From positions 2,681,408 to 2,745,407 of the forward strand of contig NC_058513.1 in assembly GCF_020382885.2 (NCBI RefSeq): 64,000 bases of DNA. Direction: 5' to 3'. The translations under genes were made by a program, and so were the position numbers. Source of the stretch: Scatophagus argus. Taxonomy: Eukaryota > Chordata > Actinopteri > Scatophagidae. Each line of letters begins with the position of its first letter. Position 1 is the first letter of the stretch. This document shows positions 1 to 12,790 of the stretch, piece after piece. Under the pieces are notes generated by a model. That model was not told where the DNA came from. It ran no database searches and saw nothing but the letters and a program-made list of their open reading frames with translations.

Positions 1-299
1 GAGATTCATGTCTGCTAGTGCTTCTCCATTCCATATTTTCCCTGTTGTTTAACAATTCTGTTGCGCACGCGAGACGTGGAAAGAGCCTTGCGTAAAAGCG
101 CGCAGCGCGTAAGGACGAATCTCCTTCTATAATGTTATTATTATTATTGTTATTATCATCATCATGTTTTGTAATGTTTCCTGTGTTAGGAACATTTGAG
201 AAACTCTTAGCCACAAACCAACTGCCTTGAATATGCTCTCAGCATTATCACAGCATTGAGCTGATACAGACAGGGGTTATAAAGCTTCTCAATGCTGTG

Positions 300-1490
300 T
301 CTGTCTTGGTTTGATAAATCAAGAAATCAGAACTCCACAAAGGAAGCAGTGGCTGGCTGGGTCACATTCACAACCGTGAGCTGCCGCTTGGAGGCACAAC
401 AGAAGTGTTGATGATGTAGAGGCACTTCAATCAAAAAGTAATAAGTTTGTGACTGAGAACCTCACACTTATTATATGATAGCTAACCCTAACCCTTGAGC
501 AGTTTCTCCCTAAACTGTGTTTTCAGTAACAATTCAGATTTGTGGTAGTTGCACAACTTAACTGCTTGTATGAGATTTACAATGTAATTACAACAAGAAC
601 ATAACTAATGGTCTCCATGTTGCTACCTTGCAGCTCTGCAAGAAAGAAAGAAAGCCAAATGGTTGAAAATAAATTAGTGGGGGGAAAATGCAAGCATAAA
701 GGAAACAAAAATATATTTCACAAATATAAGAAAAGATGTAAATACAATTCGCGACCACGTCTGTCAGAAAATTCCAAACAGAACGACGAACCAGCTCATA
801 TAAAAGGCCGCAGAAGATTCTGATTGTCGTCATTTTCACTTGGACTGTGGCAGGAGCTCATCTCTGGCAAACCTGAGCTGTGGAAGTGATCTCTTTTGGA
901 GAATTAAAGCCCTGGGAAATATCTTTTGGGAAACTTGCTGGAAAACAAAACTATCGGATTACTGAATCACTGAGGGAAATTGAGGAGCTTGAAATGGCCT
1001 TCAGCAAACCACTCAACGAGGGACCTTTTCGGATGGAAGTCGCCCTTGAGATGGACGACGACACTGCAGATAAGAAAAATTTATTTGAGCGTTTTATTTG
1101 TGACAGATTCGCTGTGAAATCTTGAAGCCCTTTAAAGCTTTAGCAGTACGAGACATCAGTGAAAGGTTTTGAGTGTGGAGGTAGCTGAATGACGTCATAT
1201 CACAGGGCTGTTGGAAAGGCATACATTTGGTGACTCGGTGATTTCTTGGTGTAAAATGTTAATTTAATAGACAGAATCGCTGAAATCCCGCGGGAAATGT
1301 GTGGAATGTGTTAATAAGTAGTGCGGTGAACTGAAAACACTGATTTTGCTTTGATGTCAGCAATTTGTTCAAAGTTTTGCATGAAAAGTATTGAAAAAAG
1401 ATGGCGACTGGGCTGAAATTCATAAAATGCTAAATAGAAAATGTGTTATGCTTGGTCTCCATGGAGACGATGGAACCATCATCTGCGGGT
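300..1490. other. Non-repeated insert in the first array unit, with an unrecognised small ORF
   Basis: This stretch interrupts the first unit of the array and does not recur in the other units. It holds an open frame from about 880 to 1,125 on the plus strand. Its first in-frame ATG lies near 994 and encodes an acidic, charged peptide ending in FICDRFAVKS. I recognise no domain, and the frame has no ATG at its 5' end. It could be an exon piece of a degraded gene or chance. No RNA gene or clear transposon end is visible in the rest. Confidence 0.35.
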
Positions 1491-1961
1491 GTTATCAAAC
1501 CACTGCACCTTCTTTCTGTGTACTTGTTTGGTCTGATTATTGAGCCTTGACTTGACTTGAGGAGCTCATACCGAAACATTTTGTACTTTTAAAGTTTGCA
1601 AACTTATTTTCAGCGATTCCTCAAAGTTCACAAAGAGCTCAGCGTCTGACTATAAAGAGTTGTGAAGTGCTAGTATGGTCTGTGCAGAGCTCATTGTTCT
1701 TATTTTACAGAAGCTCCGTTGTTGGTTGCGCTTCATTTATTAGCCAGTGTAGCCATGATTCACTTAGTGGATGCAAAATAATACATGCCTTTGCCAGTCG
1801 ATTGTTTCAACCAGTGACAGATCGATCACATTTTCCCTGAGATTCATGTCTGCTAGTGCTTCTCCATTCCATATTTTACCTGCTGTTTCACATTTCTGTT
1901 GCGCACGTGGAAAGAGCCTTGCGTAAAAGCGCGCAGCACGTAAGGACGAATCTCCTTCTAT

Positions 1962-2154
1962 ACTCCACTCCAACGAAATTCGCGCTCTGCATTTAACCCG
2001 CCCAAGCGACGTGCACACACACAACAAACCCGGGGCAGTGGGGGTTAGGTACCTTGCTCAAGGGTACCTCAGTCATGGACACCGGTACAGGGAATCGAAC
2101 CAGCGACCCACCGGTTACGGGTCCGATACCCTAACTGCTGATCCACGACTGCAG
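1962..2154 (-). repeat. tRNA-derived SINE-like element inside array unit 2
   Basis: Read on the minus strand, the element begins at the CTGCAGTCGTGG end. It has an A-box-like stretch (TGGATCAGCAGTTAGGG) followed by a clear B box, GGTTCGATTCCC, the internal RNA polymerase III promoter layout of tRNA-derived SINEs. The left side (minus-strand 3' end) carries the CA-rich segment common next to this fish repeat family. The element is part of the amplified unit, so it was present before the array expanded. Confidence 0.7.
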
Positions 2155-3612
2155 GGGTAATAAAGCTTTTCAAAATCTGTAAGAAGTTTTCGTCATTTTG
2201 TATGTGTGTAAATACATCAGTAAGCAGGCTTGCTTTATGTTTTCAATCATATCATTATCATAATCATATAACTGTACTTAATGTTGTAAAAAATGTCATT
2301 CTTGTGAATAAGTTTCTTCCAAGTTCATGAACAGTTAGGATTTTTTCCCAGGTGATTAAGTACAGTAAATAATGGTAACTATTAAGTGGGACATAAATAC
2401 AGCATCAAATTATTCTCATCCTGTTCATAGTAATGAAGAACTGTGTAGTCATTGATATTACTGTTAAAAGGGCCTGTCATGTGTCATGAGATTCATGTTT
2501 GCTAGTGCTTCTCCATTCCATATTTTCCTGTTATGTCACATTTCTGTGGCGCATGCGAGACGTGGAAAGAGCCGTGCGTAAAAGCGCGCAGCGCATAAGG
2601 ACAAATCTCCTTCTATAATTTTATTATTATTGTTGTTATTGTTGGTATTATTATTATAATTGTTGCTATCATCAGGTTTTGTGTGTTAAGAACATTTGAG
2701 AAATCTTGTCCACAAACCAACTGCTTTGAATATGCTCTCAGCATTATAACAGCATTGAGCTGATACAGACAGGGGTTATAAAGCTTCTCAATGCTGTAAG
2801 AAGATTTCGTCATTTTGTATGAGTGTAAATACATCAGTAAAACAGGCTTGTATTATGTTTTCAGTCATATCATAACATAATCACTTTCTGTGTAGTTGTT
2901 TGTTCTGATTATTGAGCCCTGGCTTGACTTGTATCCGGAGCTGATACCGAAACATTTAGCCGTTTGAAAGTTTACAAACTTATTTTCAGCGATTCCTCAA
3001 AATTCACAAGGAGCTCAGTGTTGTTCAGAGTTTTATTGGCGTTGATAAATGAACGATGTGTGACTGTTTGTGCCCCAATCTAAGCTGCTGAGTACTGTCA
3101 ACACACAACTTGTACAGGGCATATTGGTGTTTGCATAATAACACTGAAAACCTCTTGTGTCGTTAGTTTGGTGTTTTATTTTGGAGGCGCGACAGAGCTA
3201 TTTGTCAGCTGTATGGGTCAGCATGTGCGCGCCATGCGTTCGGGATGCAGCCGTCTCAGTCACGCATCGTGATATGCAGCTGATGAAATGTGACTATAAA
3301 GAGTTGTGAAGTGCTAGTATGGTCTGTGCAGAGCTCATTGTTCTTATTTTACAGAAGCTCCGTTGTTGGTTGCGCTTCATTTATTAGCCAGTGTAGCCAT
3401 GATTCACTTAGTGGATGCAAAATAATACATGCCTTTGCCAGTCGATTGTTTCAACCAGTGACAGATCGATCACATTTTCCCTGAGATTCATGTCTGCTAG
3501 TGCTTCTCCATTCCATATTTTCCCTGTTGTTTAACATTTCGGTTGCGCATGCGAGACGTGGAAAGAGCCTTGCGTAAAAGCGCGCAGCACGTAAGGACGA
3601 ATCTCCTTCTAT

Positions 3613-3805
3613 ACTCCACTCCAACGAAATTCGCGCTCTGCATTTAACCCACCCAAGCGACGTGCACACACACAACAAACCCGGGGCAGTGGGGGTTAGG
3701 TACCTTGCTCAAGGGTACCTCAGTCATGGACACCGGTACAGGGAATCGAACCAGCGACCCACCGGTTACGGGTCCGATACCCTAACTGCTGATCCACGAC
3801 TGCAG
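3613..3805 (-). repeat. tRNA-derived SINE-like element, array unit 3
   Basis: This is a 193-base copy of the element at 1,962-2,154 with the same pol III B box (GGTTCGATTCCC on the minus strand). It was carried along by the tandem amplification. Confidence 0.7.
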
Positions 3806-5267
3806 GGGTAATAAAGCTTTTCAAAATCTGTAAGAAGTTTTCGTCATTTTGTATGTGTGTAAATACATCAGTAAGCAGGCTTGTACTATGTTTTCAATCA
3901 TATCATTATCATAATCATATAACTGTACTTAATGTTGTAAAAAATGTCATTCTTGTGAATAAGTTTCTTCCAAGTTCATGAACAGTTAGGATTTTTTCCC
4001 AGGTGATTAAGTACAGTAAATAATGGTAACTATTAAGTGGGACATAAATACAGCATCAAATTATTCTCATCCTGTTCATAGTAATGAAGAACTGTATAGT
4101 CATTGATATTACTGTTAAAAGGGCCTGTCATGTGTCATGAGATTCATGTTTGCTAGTGCTTCTCCATTCCATATTTTCCTGTTATGTCACATTTCTGTTG
4201 CGCATGCGAGACGTGGAAAGAGCCGTGCGTAAAAGCGCGCAGCCAGCGCATAAGGACAAATCTCCTTCTATACTTTTATTATTATTGTTGTTATTGTTGG
4301 TATTATTATTATAATTGTTGCTATCATCAGGTTTTGTGTGTTAAGAACATTTGAGAAATCTTGTCCACAAACCAACTGCTTTGAATATTCTCTCAGCATT
4401 ATAACAGCATTGAGCTGATACAGACAGGGGTTATAAAGCTTCTCAATGCTGTAAGAAGATTTCGTCATTTTGTATGAGTGTAAATACATCAGTAAAACAG
4501 ACTTGTATTATGTTTTCAGTCATATCATAACATAATCACTTTCTGTGTAGTTGTTTGTTCTGATTATTGAGCCCTGGCTTGACTTGTATCCGGAGCTGAT
4601 ACCGAAACATTTAGCCGTTTGAAAGTTTACAAACTTATTTTCAGCGATTCCTCAAAATTCACAACGAGCTCAGTGTTGTTCAGAGTTTTATTGGCGTTGA
4701 TAAATGAACGATGTGTGACTGTTTGTGCACCAATCTAAGCTGCTGAGTACTGTCAACACACAACTTGTACAGGGCATATTGGTGTTTGCATAATAACACT
4801 GAAAACCTCTTGTGTCGTTAGTTTGGTGTTTTATTTTGGAGGCGCGACAGAGCTATTTGTCAGCTGTATGGGTCAGCATGTGCGCGCCATGCGTTCGGGA
4901 TGCAGCCGTCTCAGTCACGCATCGTGATATGCAGCTGATGAAATGTGACTATAAAGAGTTGTGAAGTGCTAGTATGGTCTGTGCAGAGCTCATTGTTCTT
5001 ATTTTACAGAAGCTCCGTTGTTGGTTGCGCTTCATTTATTAGCCAGTGTAGCCATGATTCACTTAGTGGATGCAAAATAATACATGCCTTTGCCAGTCGA
5101 TTGTTTGAAGCAGTGACAGATCGATCACATTTTCCCTGAGATTCATGTCTGCTAGTGCTTCTCCATTCCATATTTTCCCTGTTGTTTAACATTTCTGTTG
5201 CGCATGCGAGACGTGGAAAGAGCCTTGCGTAAAAGCGCGCAGCACGTAAGGACGAATCTCCTTCTAT

Positions 5268-5460
5268 ACTCCACTCCAACGAAATTCGCGCTCTGCATTT
5301 AACCCACCCACGCGACGTGCACACACACAACAAACCCGGGGCAGTGGGGGTTAGGTACCTTGCTCAAGGGTACCTCAGTCATGGACACCGGTACAGGGAA
5401 TCGAACCGGCGACCCACCGGTTACGGGTCCGATACCCTAACTGCTGATCCACGACTGCAG
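5268..5460 (-). repeat. tRNA-derived SINE-like element, array unit 4
   Basis: This is a 193-base copy with the same internal promoter boxes. Units 4 and 5 share bases (for example GAACCGGCG beside the B box) that separate them from units 2 and 3. Confidence 0.7.
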
Positions 5461-6916
5461 GGGTAATAAAGCTTTTCAAAATCTGTAAGAAGTTTTCGTC
5501 ATTTTGTATGTGTGTAAATACATCAGTAAGCAGGCTTGTACTATGTTTTCAATCATATCATTATCATAATCATATAACTGTACTTAATGTTGTAAAAAAT
5601 GTCATTCTTGTGAATAAGTTTCTTCCAAGTTCATGAACAGTTAGGATTTTTTCCCAGGTGATTAAGTACAGTAAATAATGGTAACTATTAAGTGGGACAT
5701 AAATACAGCATCAAATTATTCTCATCCTGTTCATAGTAATGAAGAACTGTATAGTCATTGATATTACTGTTAAAAGGGCCTGTCATGTGTCATGAGATTC
5801 ATGTTTGCTAGTGCTTCTCCATTCCATTCCTTATGTCACATTTCTGTTGCGCATGCGAGACGTGGAAAGAGCCGTGCGTAAAAGCGCGCAGCCAGCGCAT
5901 AAGGACAAATCTCCTTCTATAATTTTATTATTATTGTTGTTATTGTTGGTATTATTATTATAATTGTTGCTATCATCAGGTTTTGTGTGTTAAGAACATT
6001 TGAGAAACCTTGTCCACAAACCAACTGCTTTGAATATGCTCTCAGCATTATAACAGCATTGAGCTGATACAGACAGGGGTTATAAAGCTTCTCAATGCTG
6101 TAAGAAGATTTCGTCATTTTGTATGAGTGTAAATACATCAGTAAAACAGGCTTGTATTATGTTTTCAGTCATATCATAACATAATCACTTTCTGCGTAGT
6201 TGTTTGTTCTGATTATTGAGCCCTGGCTTGACTTGTATCCGGAGCTGATACCGAAACATTTAGCCGTTTGAAAGTTTACAAACTTATTTTCAGCGATTCC
6301 TCAAAATTCACAACGAGCTCAGTGTTGTTCAGAGTTTTATTGGCGTTGATAAATGAACGATGTGTGACTGTTTGTGCACCAATCTAAGCTGCTGAGTACT
6401 GTCAACACACAACTTGTACAGGGCATATTGGTGTTTGCATAATAACACTGAAAACCTCTTGTGTCGTTAGTTTGGTGTTTTATTTTGGAGGCGCGACAGA
6501 GCTATTTGTCAGCTGTATGGGTCTGCATGTGCGCGCCATGCGTTCGGGATGCAGCCGTCTCAGTCACGCATCGTGATATGCAGCTGATGAAATGTGACTA
6601 TAAAGAGTTGTGAAGTGCTAGTATGGTCTGTGCAGAGCTCATTGTTCTTATTTTACAGAAGCTCCGTTGTTGGTTGCGCTTCATTTATTAGCCAGTGTAG
6701 CCATGATTCACTTAGTGGATGCAAAATAATACATGCCTTTGCCAGTCGATTGTTTCAACCAGTGACAGATCGATCACATTTTCCCTGAGATTCATGTCTG
6801 CTAGTGCTTCTCCATTCCATATTTTCCCTGTTGTTTAACATTTCTGTTGCGCATGCGAGACGTGGAAAGAGCCTTGCGTAAAAGCGCGCAGCACGTAAGG
6901 ACGAATCTCCTTCTAT

Positions 6917-7109
6917 ACTCCACTCCAACGAAATTCGCGCTCTGCATTTAACCCACCCACGCGACGTGCACACACACAACAAACCCGGGGCAGTGGGGGT
7001 TAGGTACCTTGCTCAAGGGTACCTCAGTCATGGACACCGGTACAGGGAATCGAACCGGCGACCCACCGGTTACGGGTCCGATACCCTAACTGCTGATCCA
7101 CGACTGCAG
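6917..7109 (-). repeat. tRNA-derived SINE-like element, array unit 5
   Basis: This is a 193-base copy, nearly identical to the one in the previous unit, with the same B box on the minus strand. Confidence 0.7.
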
Positions 7110-8138
7110 GGGTAATAAAGCTTTTCAAAATCTGTAAGAAGTTTTCGTCATTTTGTATGTGTGTAAATACATCAGTAAGCAGGCTTGCTTTATGTTTTCA
7201 ATCATATCATTATCATAATCATATAACTGTACTTAATGTTGTAAAAAATGTCATTCTTGTGAATAAGTTTCTTCCAAGTTCATGAACAGTTAGGATTTTT
7301 TCCCAGGTGATTAAGTACAGTAAATAATGGTAACTATTAAGTGGGACATAAATACAGCATCAAATTATTCTCATCCTGTTCATAGTAATGAAGAACTGTA
7401 TAGTCATTGATATTACTGTTAAAAGGGCCTGTCATGTGTCATGAGATTCATGTTTGCTAGTGCTTCTCCATTCCATATTTTCCTGTTATGTCACATTTCT
7501 GTTGCGCATGCGAGACGTGGAAAGAGCCGTGCGTAAAAGCGCGCAGCGCATAAGGACAAATCTCCTTCTATAATTTTATTATTATTGTTGTTATTGTTGG
7601 TATTATTATTATAATTGTTGCTATCATCAGGTTTTGTGTGTTAAGAACATTTGAGAAATCTTGTCCACAAACCAACTGCTTTGAATATGCTCTCAGCATT
7701 ATAACAGCATTGAGCTGATACAGACAGGGGTTATAAAGCTTCTCAATGCTGTAAGAAGATTTCGTCATTTTGTATGAGTGTAAATACATCAGTAAAACAG
7801 ACTTGTATTATGTTTTCAGTCATATCATAACATAATCACTTTCTGTGTAGTTGTTTGTTCTGATTATTGAGCCCTGGCTTGACTTGTATCCGGAGCTGAT
7901 ACCGAAACATTTAGCCGTTTGAAAGTTTACAAACTTATTTTCAGCGATTCCTCAAAATTCACAACGAGCTCAGTGTTGTTCAGAGTTTTATTGGCGTTGA
8001 TAAATGAACGATGTGTGACTGTTTGTGCACCAATCTAAGCTGCTGAGTACTGTCAACACACAACTTGTGGTAATTTGATCAGTGCGCTCCACGCGTCCGG
8101 GATGCAGCCGTCTCAGTCACGCATCGTGATATGCACAA

Positions 8139-8681
8139 ATGGACTTGCCTGACCGGCCCAGCGACGATTCTGGCTCTGAGTACCTGCTTGAGGATAGTGA
8201 AGATGAGATCAGACGTCGCTCCCATTTGAACCAGCTGTGGCCAGGGGAAGATTTTTGTGAGCGATGGTGACGAGATTTTCCTCCTTCTCCGGTTGGTGCT
8301 CTTCAGCAACTCAATGTCCAGGATCAGGAGCTTCCTCAGCAGCGAGCAGAACCACTTCCAGAAGGTCTCCCCTTGGCTTCCCAAAGGCAGTGAGATGCTT
8401 CTCACTCAACCTCAGGCCTCACCTCCACAACAAAGAGGACCAGAGATGAGAGCAATGAAGAGCAGCTAAATGTGAAGAGGCAGCGGTGGGATCACAAAGT
8501 CAGCTATGAAGATTTAGCTCCCTCAACTTCTGGCCTCAGCTTCACAACCAAAAGGAGCAGGGAAGAGAGCTACTGGAATTCAGCTCCTTGGACTTCAGGC
8601 TCCAGGTCTTCCACAAAATGGACATACTGCCGTGGCCCTTTTGACCACCAAAGATGGTCTGACGACACTGATTCTGACTAG
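8139..8681 (+). pseudogene. Degraded coding sequence, possibly the N-terminal part of a piggyBac-type transposase
   Basis: An ATG at 8,139 opens a 43-codon frame, MDLPDRPSDDSGSEYLLEDS and onward, ending at a TGA at 8,268-8,270. Similar acidic/basic coding texture continues past it in changing frames. The last stretch (8,472-8,681) reads as a Ser/Thr- and Arg/Lys-rich peptide ending in SDDTDSD. A GT donor-like site (GTGAGC) lies just before the TGA, so splicing is conceivable. An acidic Asp/Ser-rich start of this kind is seen in piggyBac-type and some other DNA transposases, but no catalytic domain is visible. The family is therefore a guess and the sequence could belong to another element or gene. 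Confidence 0.35.
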
Positions 8682-8699
8682 CAGCATCATTGGTGCAGG

Positions 8700-9530
8700 T
8701 AAGTAACAGGTGTGCAGGTGGAAAGGCTGGAAGGAGAAGTAGGTCACCATGTGGAGTGCTAGACAAACATTGAACAGACAAGACAAGACAAACAGGAAAA
8801 AACAAAACACTAACAATGAGGAAACAGAGGAGAACACAAGGAAATAATGGGAGAAGACTAACAGACTAATGATAACAGTTAAGTTGGCCAAGAAAGTGAG
8901 GAGACAGTTTTCTCAAGTTGGTCATTATAGTCCAGGATAAGATTCCAAATCCTGGTTAGTCCAGTGGATGGTGTGAACAACAAACTCAATTTCTTACGTG
9001 GAGGATGGAGTTTACAAACAGCCCTAACACCTGACAGCTGGGGAGATTGCACGGTGTCTTGGGAAAATGACACAGAAGCCGATATCCCTTCTCACCTCTT
9101 CATATCCTGAGATGGTTATCCAGTCTGATGGCCAAGGAAACAAGAGAGAAGGAGCAGACAAAATTATAATGCTGGAAAGTAACTCAAGGCAAAAATTGAA
9201 TAGACAAGACAGACAGACAGGAAAGAACCAAATCACTAGGAAAGAGGAAACAGCGAAGAAGACGAGGAAATAATGGGAGAAGACTGAAAGACCTTGACAT
9301 GGAAGGTGGAATGAATTCTTATGGTAACAGGCAAGTTGAGTGATTAATGATCTTTACAATGAGGACATGGCCTAGAAAGTGAGGAGAACACTTTCTCATT
9401 CATTATACTCTGGGCTTGGAAAACGATGACGGTCAGCTGGTTTCAACTTCTCGTTGAAAGAAAGAAGGAACAAAGGAGAACACAAGGAAAACATGGGAGA
9501 AGACTAACACACTCTAACACCCGAGTTACT
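8700..9530. repeat. Degenerate local duplication
   Basis: Two diverged copies of a block of about 430 bases can be read near 8,760-8,890 and 9,185-9,300, each with an AACAGACAAGACA-like stretch followed by GGAAATAATGGGAGAAGACT. A third, shorter piece lies near 9,465-9,515. No convincing coding frame is present. The block lies between the degraded transposon-like frame and the LINE-bearing mosaic. Confidence 0.5.
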
Positions 9531-12500
9531 TCCGTATGTGTTGCTGGATCCACAATTTTCTACCCTGCCCAACTGAGGCCTGGTACTGCTGCTGGATCCT
9601 GAGCCCTATACGACCCTGCCTACTGCACTGACAGTGCTGCTGGATCCAGAACCCTCTGCATGGCCCTGCCTGGATCCTGCTGCTCCTGCTCTGCACTGTT
9701 CACTCTGTCCAGGAAGTGTTGTTGTTCCAAGTGAGGTCGTCTGTTATGTGGACGCCCAGGTACCTGAAGCTGGAGATCACTTCCACCGCTGTGGAAGCTC
9801 GGATGTTGCGCTGCCTGGATCCTGCTCTGCACGGTTCTCTCTGTCCTCCATGTCTCTCCTCTCTCAGTCCCAGGCGGTCACAGCAGAAGGCCGTCCACAC
9901 TGAGTCTGGTTCTGCTCGAGGTTTCTGCCTGTTAAAAGGAAGTTTTTCCTCGCCACTGTCGCCAAATGCTTACTCAGTGTGGGGTTTTGCCCTGGGACAT
10001 GTTTTTCTCTGTTTCTCTTCTTTTTTCTTTTATTTTTGAATGTGTTGTATACACACCTGTAAAATGCCTTGAGATAACTCTGTTATGAATTGCCACTTTA
10101 AATAAAATTGAATTGAATTCAACTGAACTGAATTGAATTGAATGTGTCTGGCAGGAATGGCAACGATTTACATCAAAGCTTTGATATATAATATATAAGG
10201 ATTGTTTTTTTCATTTTCAACTCAGCTTGCAGGTGTTTCCACTAGAGGTAAGATGTAGATGGTCATAGGAGACACAGTGAAACATCAATGAAATGTCTCC
10301 TGCAAGTCTGAATTTCACTTACCATTTGCTGGATCCACAATCTTGCACCGCTGTCCCTCTGATGTACAGGGGAGGAAGGGGGGGATGTCTGCCCCTTCTG
10401 AAGTCCACGATTATCTCCTTGGTCTTCTTCACATTGATGCAGAGGTTGTTTTCTCTGCACCAACCCTCCAGGTGTCCCACCTCATGCCTGTAGTTGGACT
10501 CGTCGGACAGTTGGACTCGTCCAACCACAACTGTGTCATCCACAAATTTCACGATGAGGCAGCTCGGATGTTGCACTGAGCAGTCGTGTGTGAGCAGGGT
10601 GAACGGGAGGTGGCTCAGCACACAGCCCTGAGGAGAGCCAGTGCTGAGGGTGATGGGGGGAGGAGATGTCGTGGATCTTTACGGACTGCGGCCTGTCCGT
10701 CAGGAAGTCCAGGACCCAATTGCAGAGGGTGGAGCTCAGTCCGAGAGTACTGAGTTTGTGGATCAGTGTCTGTGGAATGATTGTGTGGACAGCTGATGTA
10801 AAGTCCACGAAGAGCAGAGGGATATAAAAGTCCTTATTCTCTAGGTGGATGAGAGCTGTGTGAACCCCAGAAGATACGGCATCCTCTGTGGATTGGTTCT
10901 TCCTGTATGCGTACTGGTGTGGGTCCACAGTGACATCAATGCAGTCTTTAATGCGGGCCATGACCAGTCTCTCAAAGCACTTCATGACTATCGGAGTGAG
11001 TGCTACTGGCCGATAGCCATTCAGGCTCATCACTGTGGAGGTCTTGGGAATGGGGATGATCGTGGCGGCCTTCAGGCATTTGGGGACCGCCGCCTGTTGG
11101 AGAGAGGTGTTGAAGATGTCCGTCAGCACCTCTGTGAGCTGATGTGCACAGCCCTCGGCACCCGCCCAGGGATGTTATTGGGACCTGCAGCTTTGTGAGT
11201 TTATCCTCTGGAGGATCCTCCTCACTTCTGTTGGGGCCACGCTGAGGGGCTTGTTCTGGAGCGAGCTGATGTTGTTGTGTAGCTCCCGTAGCGCTTCACT
11301 TGCATTAGCACCTGGCGCGATGTAAACGACCATAACAAACACCGCCGTAAACCCCCAAGGCAGATAGTGTGGCCGGCATTTCACAAACATATGCACTATC
11401 GCCTCGGAGCAGTGGCTGTTGACTTTAATGCAGTTTGTACACCAACCTTTATTAACATAGACGGGCTTTCCCCGCCAGCTTGTTATGGTCCGCTCGGAAG
11501 AAAAGCCGGCCGTTGATCTGGAAGGCTGGGTCTGGCATGTTCTCGTTCAGCCATGTTTCTGTCAGACAAAGCAACGCACAGTTCCTCATCTCACGTGAAA
11601 ACCCCAGCCTCAGTCGAAGTACATCTTGTTGTCCAAAGAACGAACACTGGACAGGAACAGGGACGGGATCGGTGGTCTCCCGGTGTTAGCCTTTAGCTTA
11701 GCTAACAGGCTGCCCTGTTTGCTCCTCTTCTGCTTCGGCGCCAAATGCTTACTCAGTGTGGAGTTTTGCCCTGGGACCTGTTTCTCTGCTGCTGGATCCA
11801 GAACCCTCTCCATGGCCCTGCCTGGATCCTGCTGCTCCTGCTCTGCACGGTTCTCTCTGTCCTCCATGTCTCTCCTCTCTCCCTCCCAGGCGGTCGCAGC
11901 AGAAGGCCGTCCGCACTGAGTCTGGTTCTGCTCGAGGTTTCTGCCTGTTAAAAGGAAGTTTTTCCTCGCCACTGTCGCCAAATGCTTACTCAGTGTGGGG
12001 TTTTGCCCTGGGACATGTTTTTCTCTGTTTCTCTTTTTTTTTCTTTTATTTTTGAATGTGTTGTATACACACCTGTAAAATGCCTTGCGATAACTCTGTT
12101 ATGAATTGCCTCTTTAAATAAAATTGAACTGAACTGAATTGAATTGAATGTGTCTGGCAGGAATGGCAATGATTTACATCAAAGCTTTGATATATAATAT
12201 ATAAGGATCGTTTATTTCATTTTCAACTCAGCTTGCAGGTGTTTCCACTAGAGGTAAGATGTAGATGGTCATAGGAGACACAGGTAAGTTAAACATCAAT
12301 GAAATGTCTCCTGCAAGTCTGAATTTCACTTACCATTTGCTGGATCCACAATCTTCTACCCTGCCCAACTGAGTCCTGGTACTGCTGCTGGATCCTGAGC
12401 CCTATACGACCCTGCCTACTGCACTGACAGTGCTGCTGGATCCAGAACCCTCTGCATGGCCCTGCCTGGATCCTGCTGCTCCTGCTCTGCACTGTTCTCT

Positions 12501-12790
12501 CTGTCCTCCCTGTCTCTCCTCTCTCAGTCCCAGGCGGTCGCAGCAGAAGGCCGTCCACACTGAGTCTGGTTCTGCTCGAGGTTTCTGCCTGTTAAAAGGA
12601 AGTTTTTCCTCGCCACTGTCGCCAAATGCTTACTCAGTGTGGGGTTTTGCCCTGGGACATGTTTTTCTCTGTTTCTCTTCTTTTTTCTTTTATTTTTGAA
12701 TGTGTTGTATACACACCTGTAAAATGCCTTGAGATAACTCTGTTATGAATTGGCACTTTAAATAAAATTGAATTGAATTACATTGAACTT
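9530..12790. repeat. Mosaic of three related blocks around a LINE insertion
   Basis: A block with short internal direct repeats (TGCTGGATCC, CCTGGATCCTGCTGCTCCTG) and a common fish retroelement tail recurs at about 9,530-10,340, 11,740-12,360 and 12,340-12,790. Each tail runs from TTTCTGCCTGTTAAAAGG to TAAATAAAATTGAA and ends in short TTGAA repeats. The first and second blocks are separated by a minus-strand LINE that begins right after TGCTGGATCCACAATCTT. The tail resembles the 3' end of a non-LTR retrotransposon or a SINE that borrowed such an end; I cannot name the family with confidence. Confidence 0.6.
10340..11735 (-). mobile_element. 5'-truncated L2/Maui-type LINE: endonuclease and reverse transcriptase remnants
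   Basis: Read from right to left, 11,700-11,320 encodes the end of an endonuclease-like domain (CLTETWLNENMPDPAFQI, then GRLFFRADHNKLAGKARLC). Then 11,129-10,536 encodes reverse transcriptase fingers and palm ([44 protein letters not shown]). Finally 10,621-10,319 gives the FVDDTVVVG catalytic motif and the NLCINVKKTKEIIVDFRRG segment. The pieces are in different frames and the 3' end of the protein is missing, so the copy is dead. The phrases are typical of the L2-like LINEs abundant in fish. Ends are approximate because I see no clear target-site duplication. Confidence 0.8.

Larger units (their letters stand above)
1..8135. repeat. Tandem array of a ~1.65-kb unit, about five copies
   Basis: The same sequence recurs with a period of 1,644-1,655 bases. 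One landmark (GAGATTCATGTCTGCTAGTG) lies at 1, 1,839, 3,483, 5,138 and 6,787. A second, slightly different one (GAGATTCATGTTTGCTAGTG) lies at 2,488, 4,139, 5,794 and 7,443. Units 2-5 are nearly identical, differing by scattered single bases and very small insertions such as CAGCGCAT against CAGCCAGCGCAT. The first unit (1-1,838) keeps only its edges: about 300-1,490 is replaced by unrelated sequence. The last unit breaks off near 8,069 and then shares only a short block ending near 8,135. Many frames of 60-110 codons are open in each unit, but none resembles a protein and they are repeated with the unit, so I do not call genes here. The right end is visible; the left end may lie outside the window. 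Confidence 0.93.
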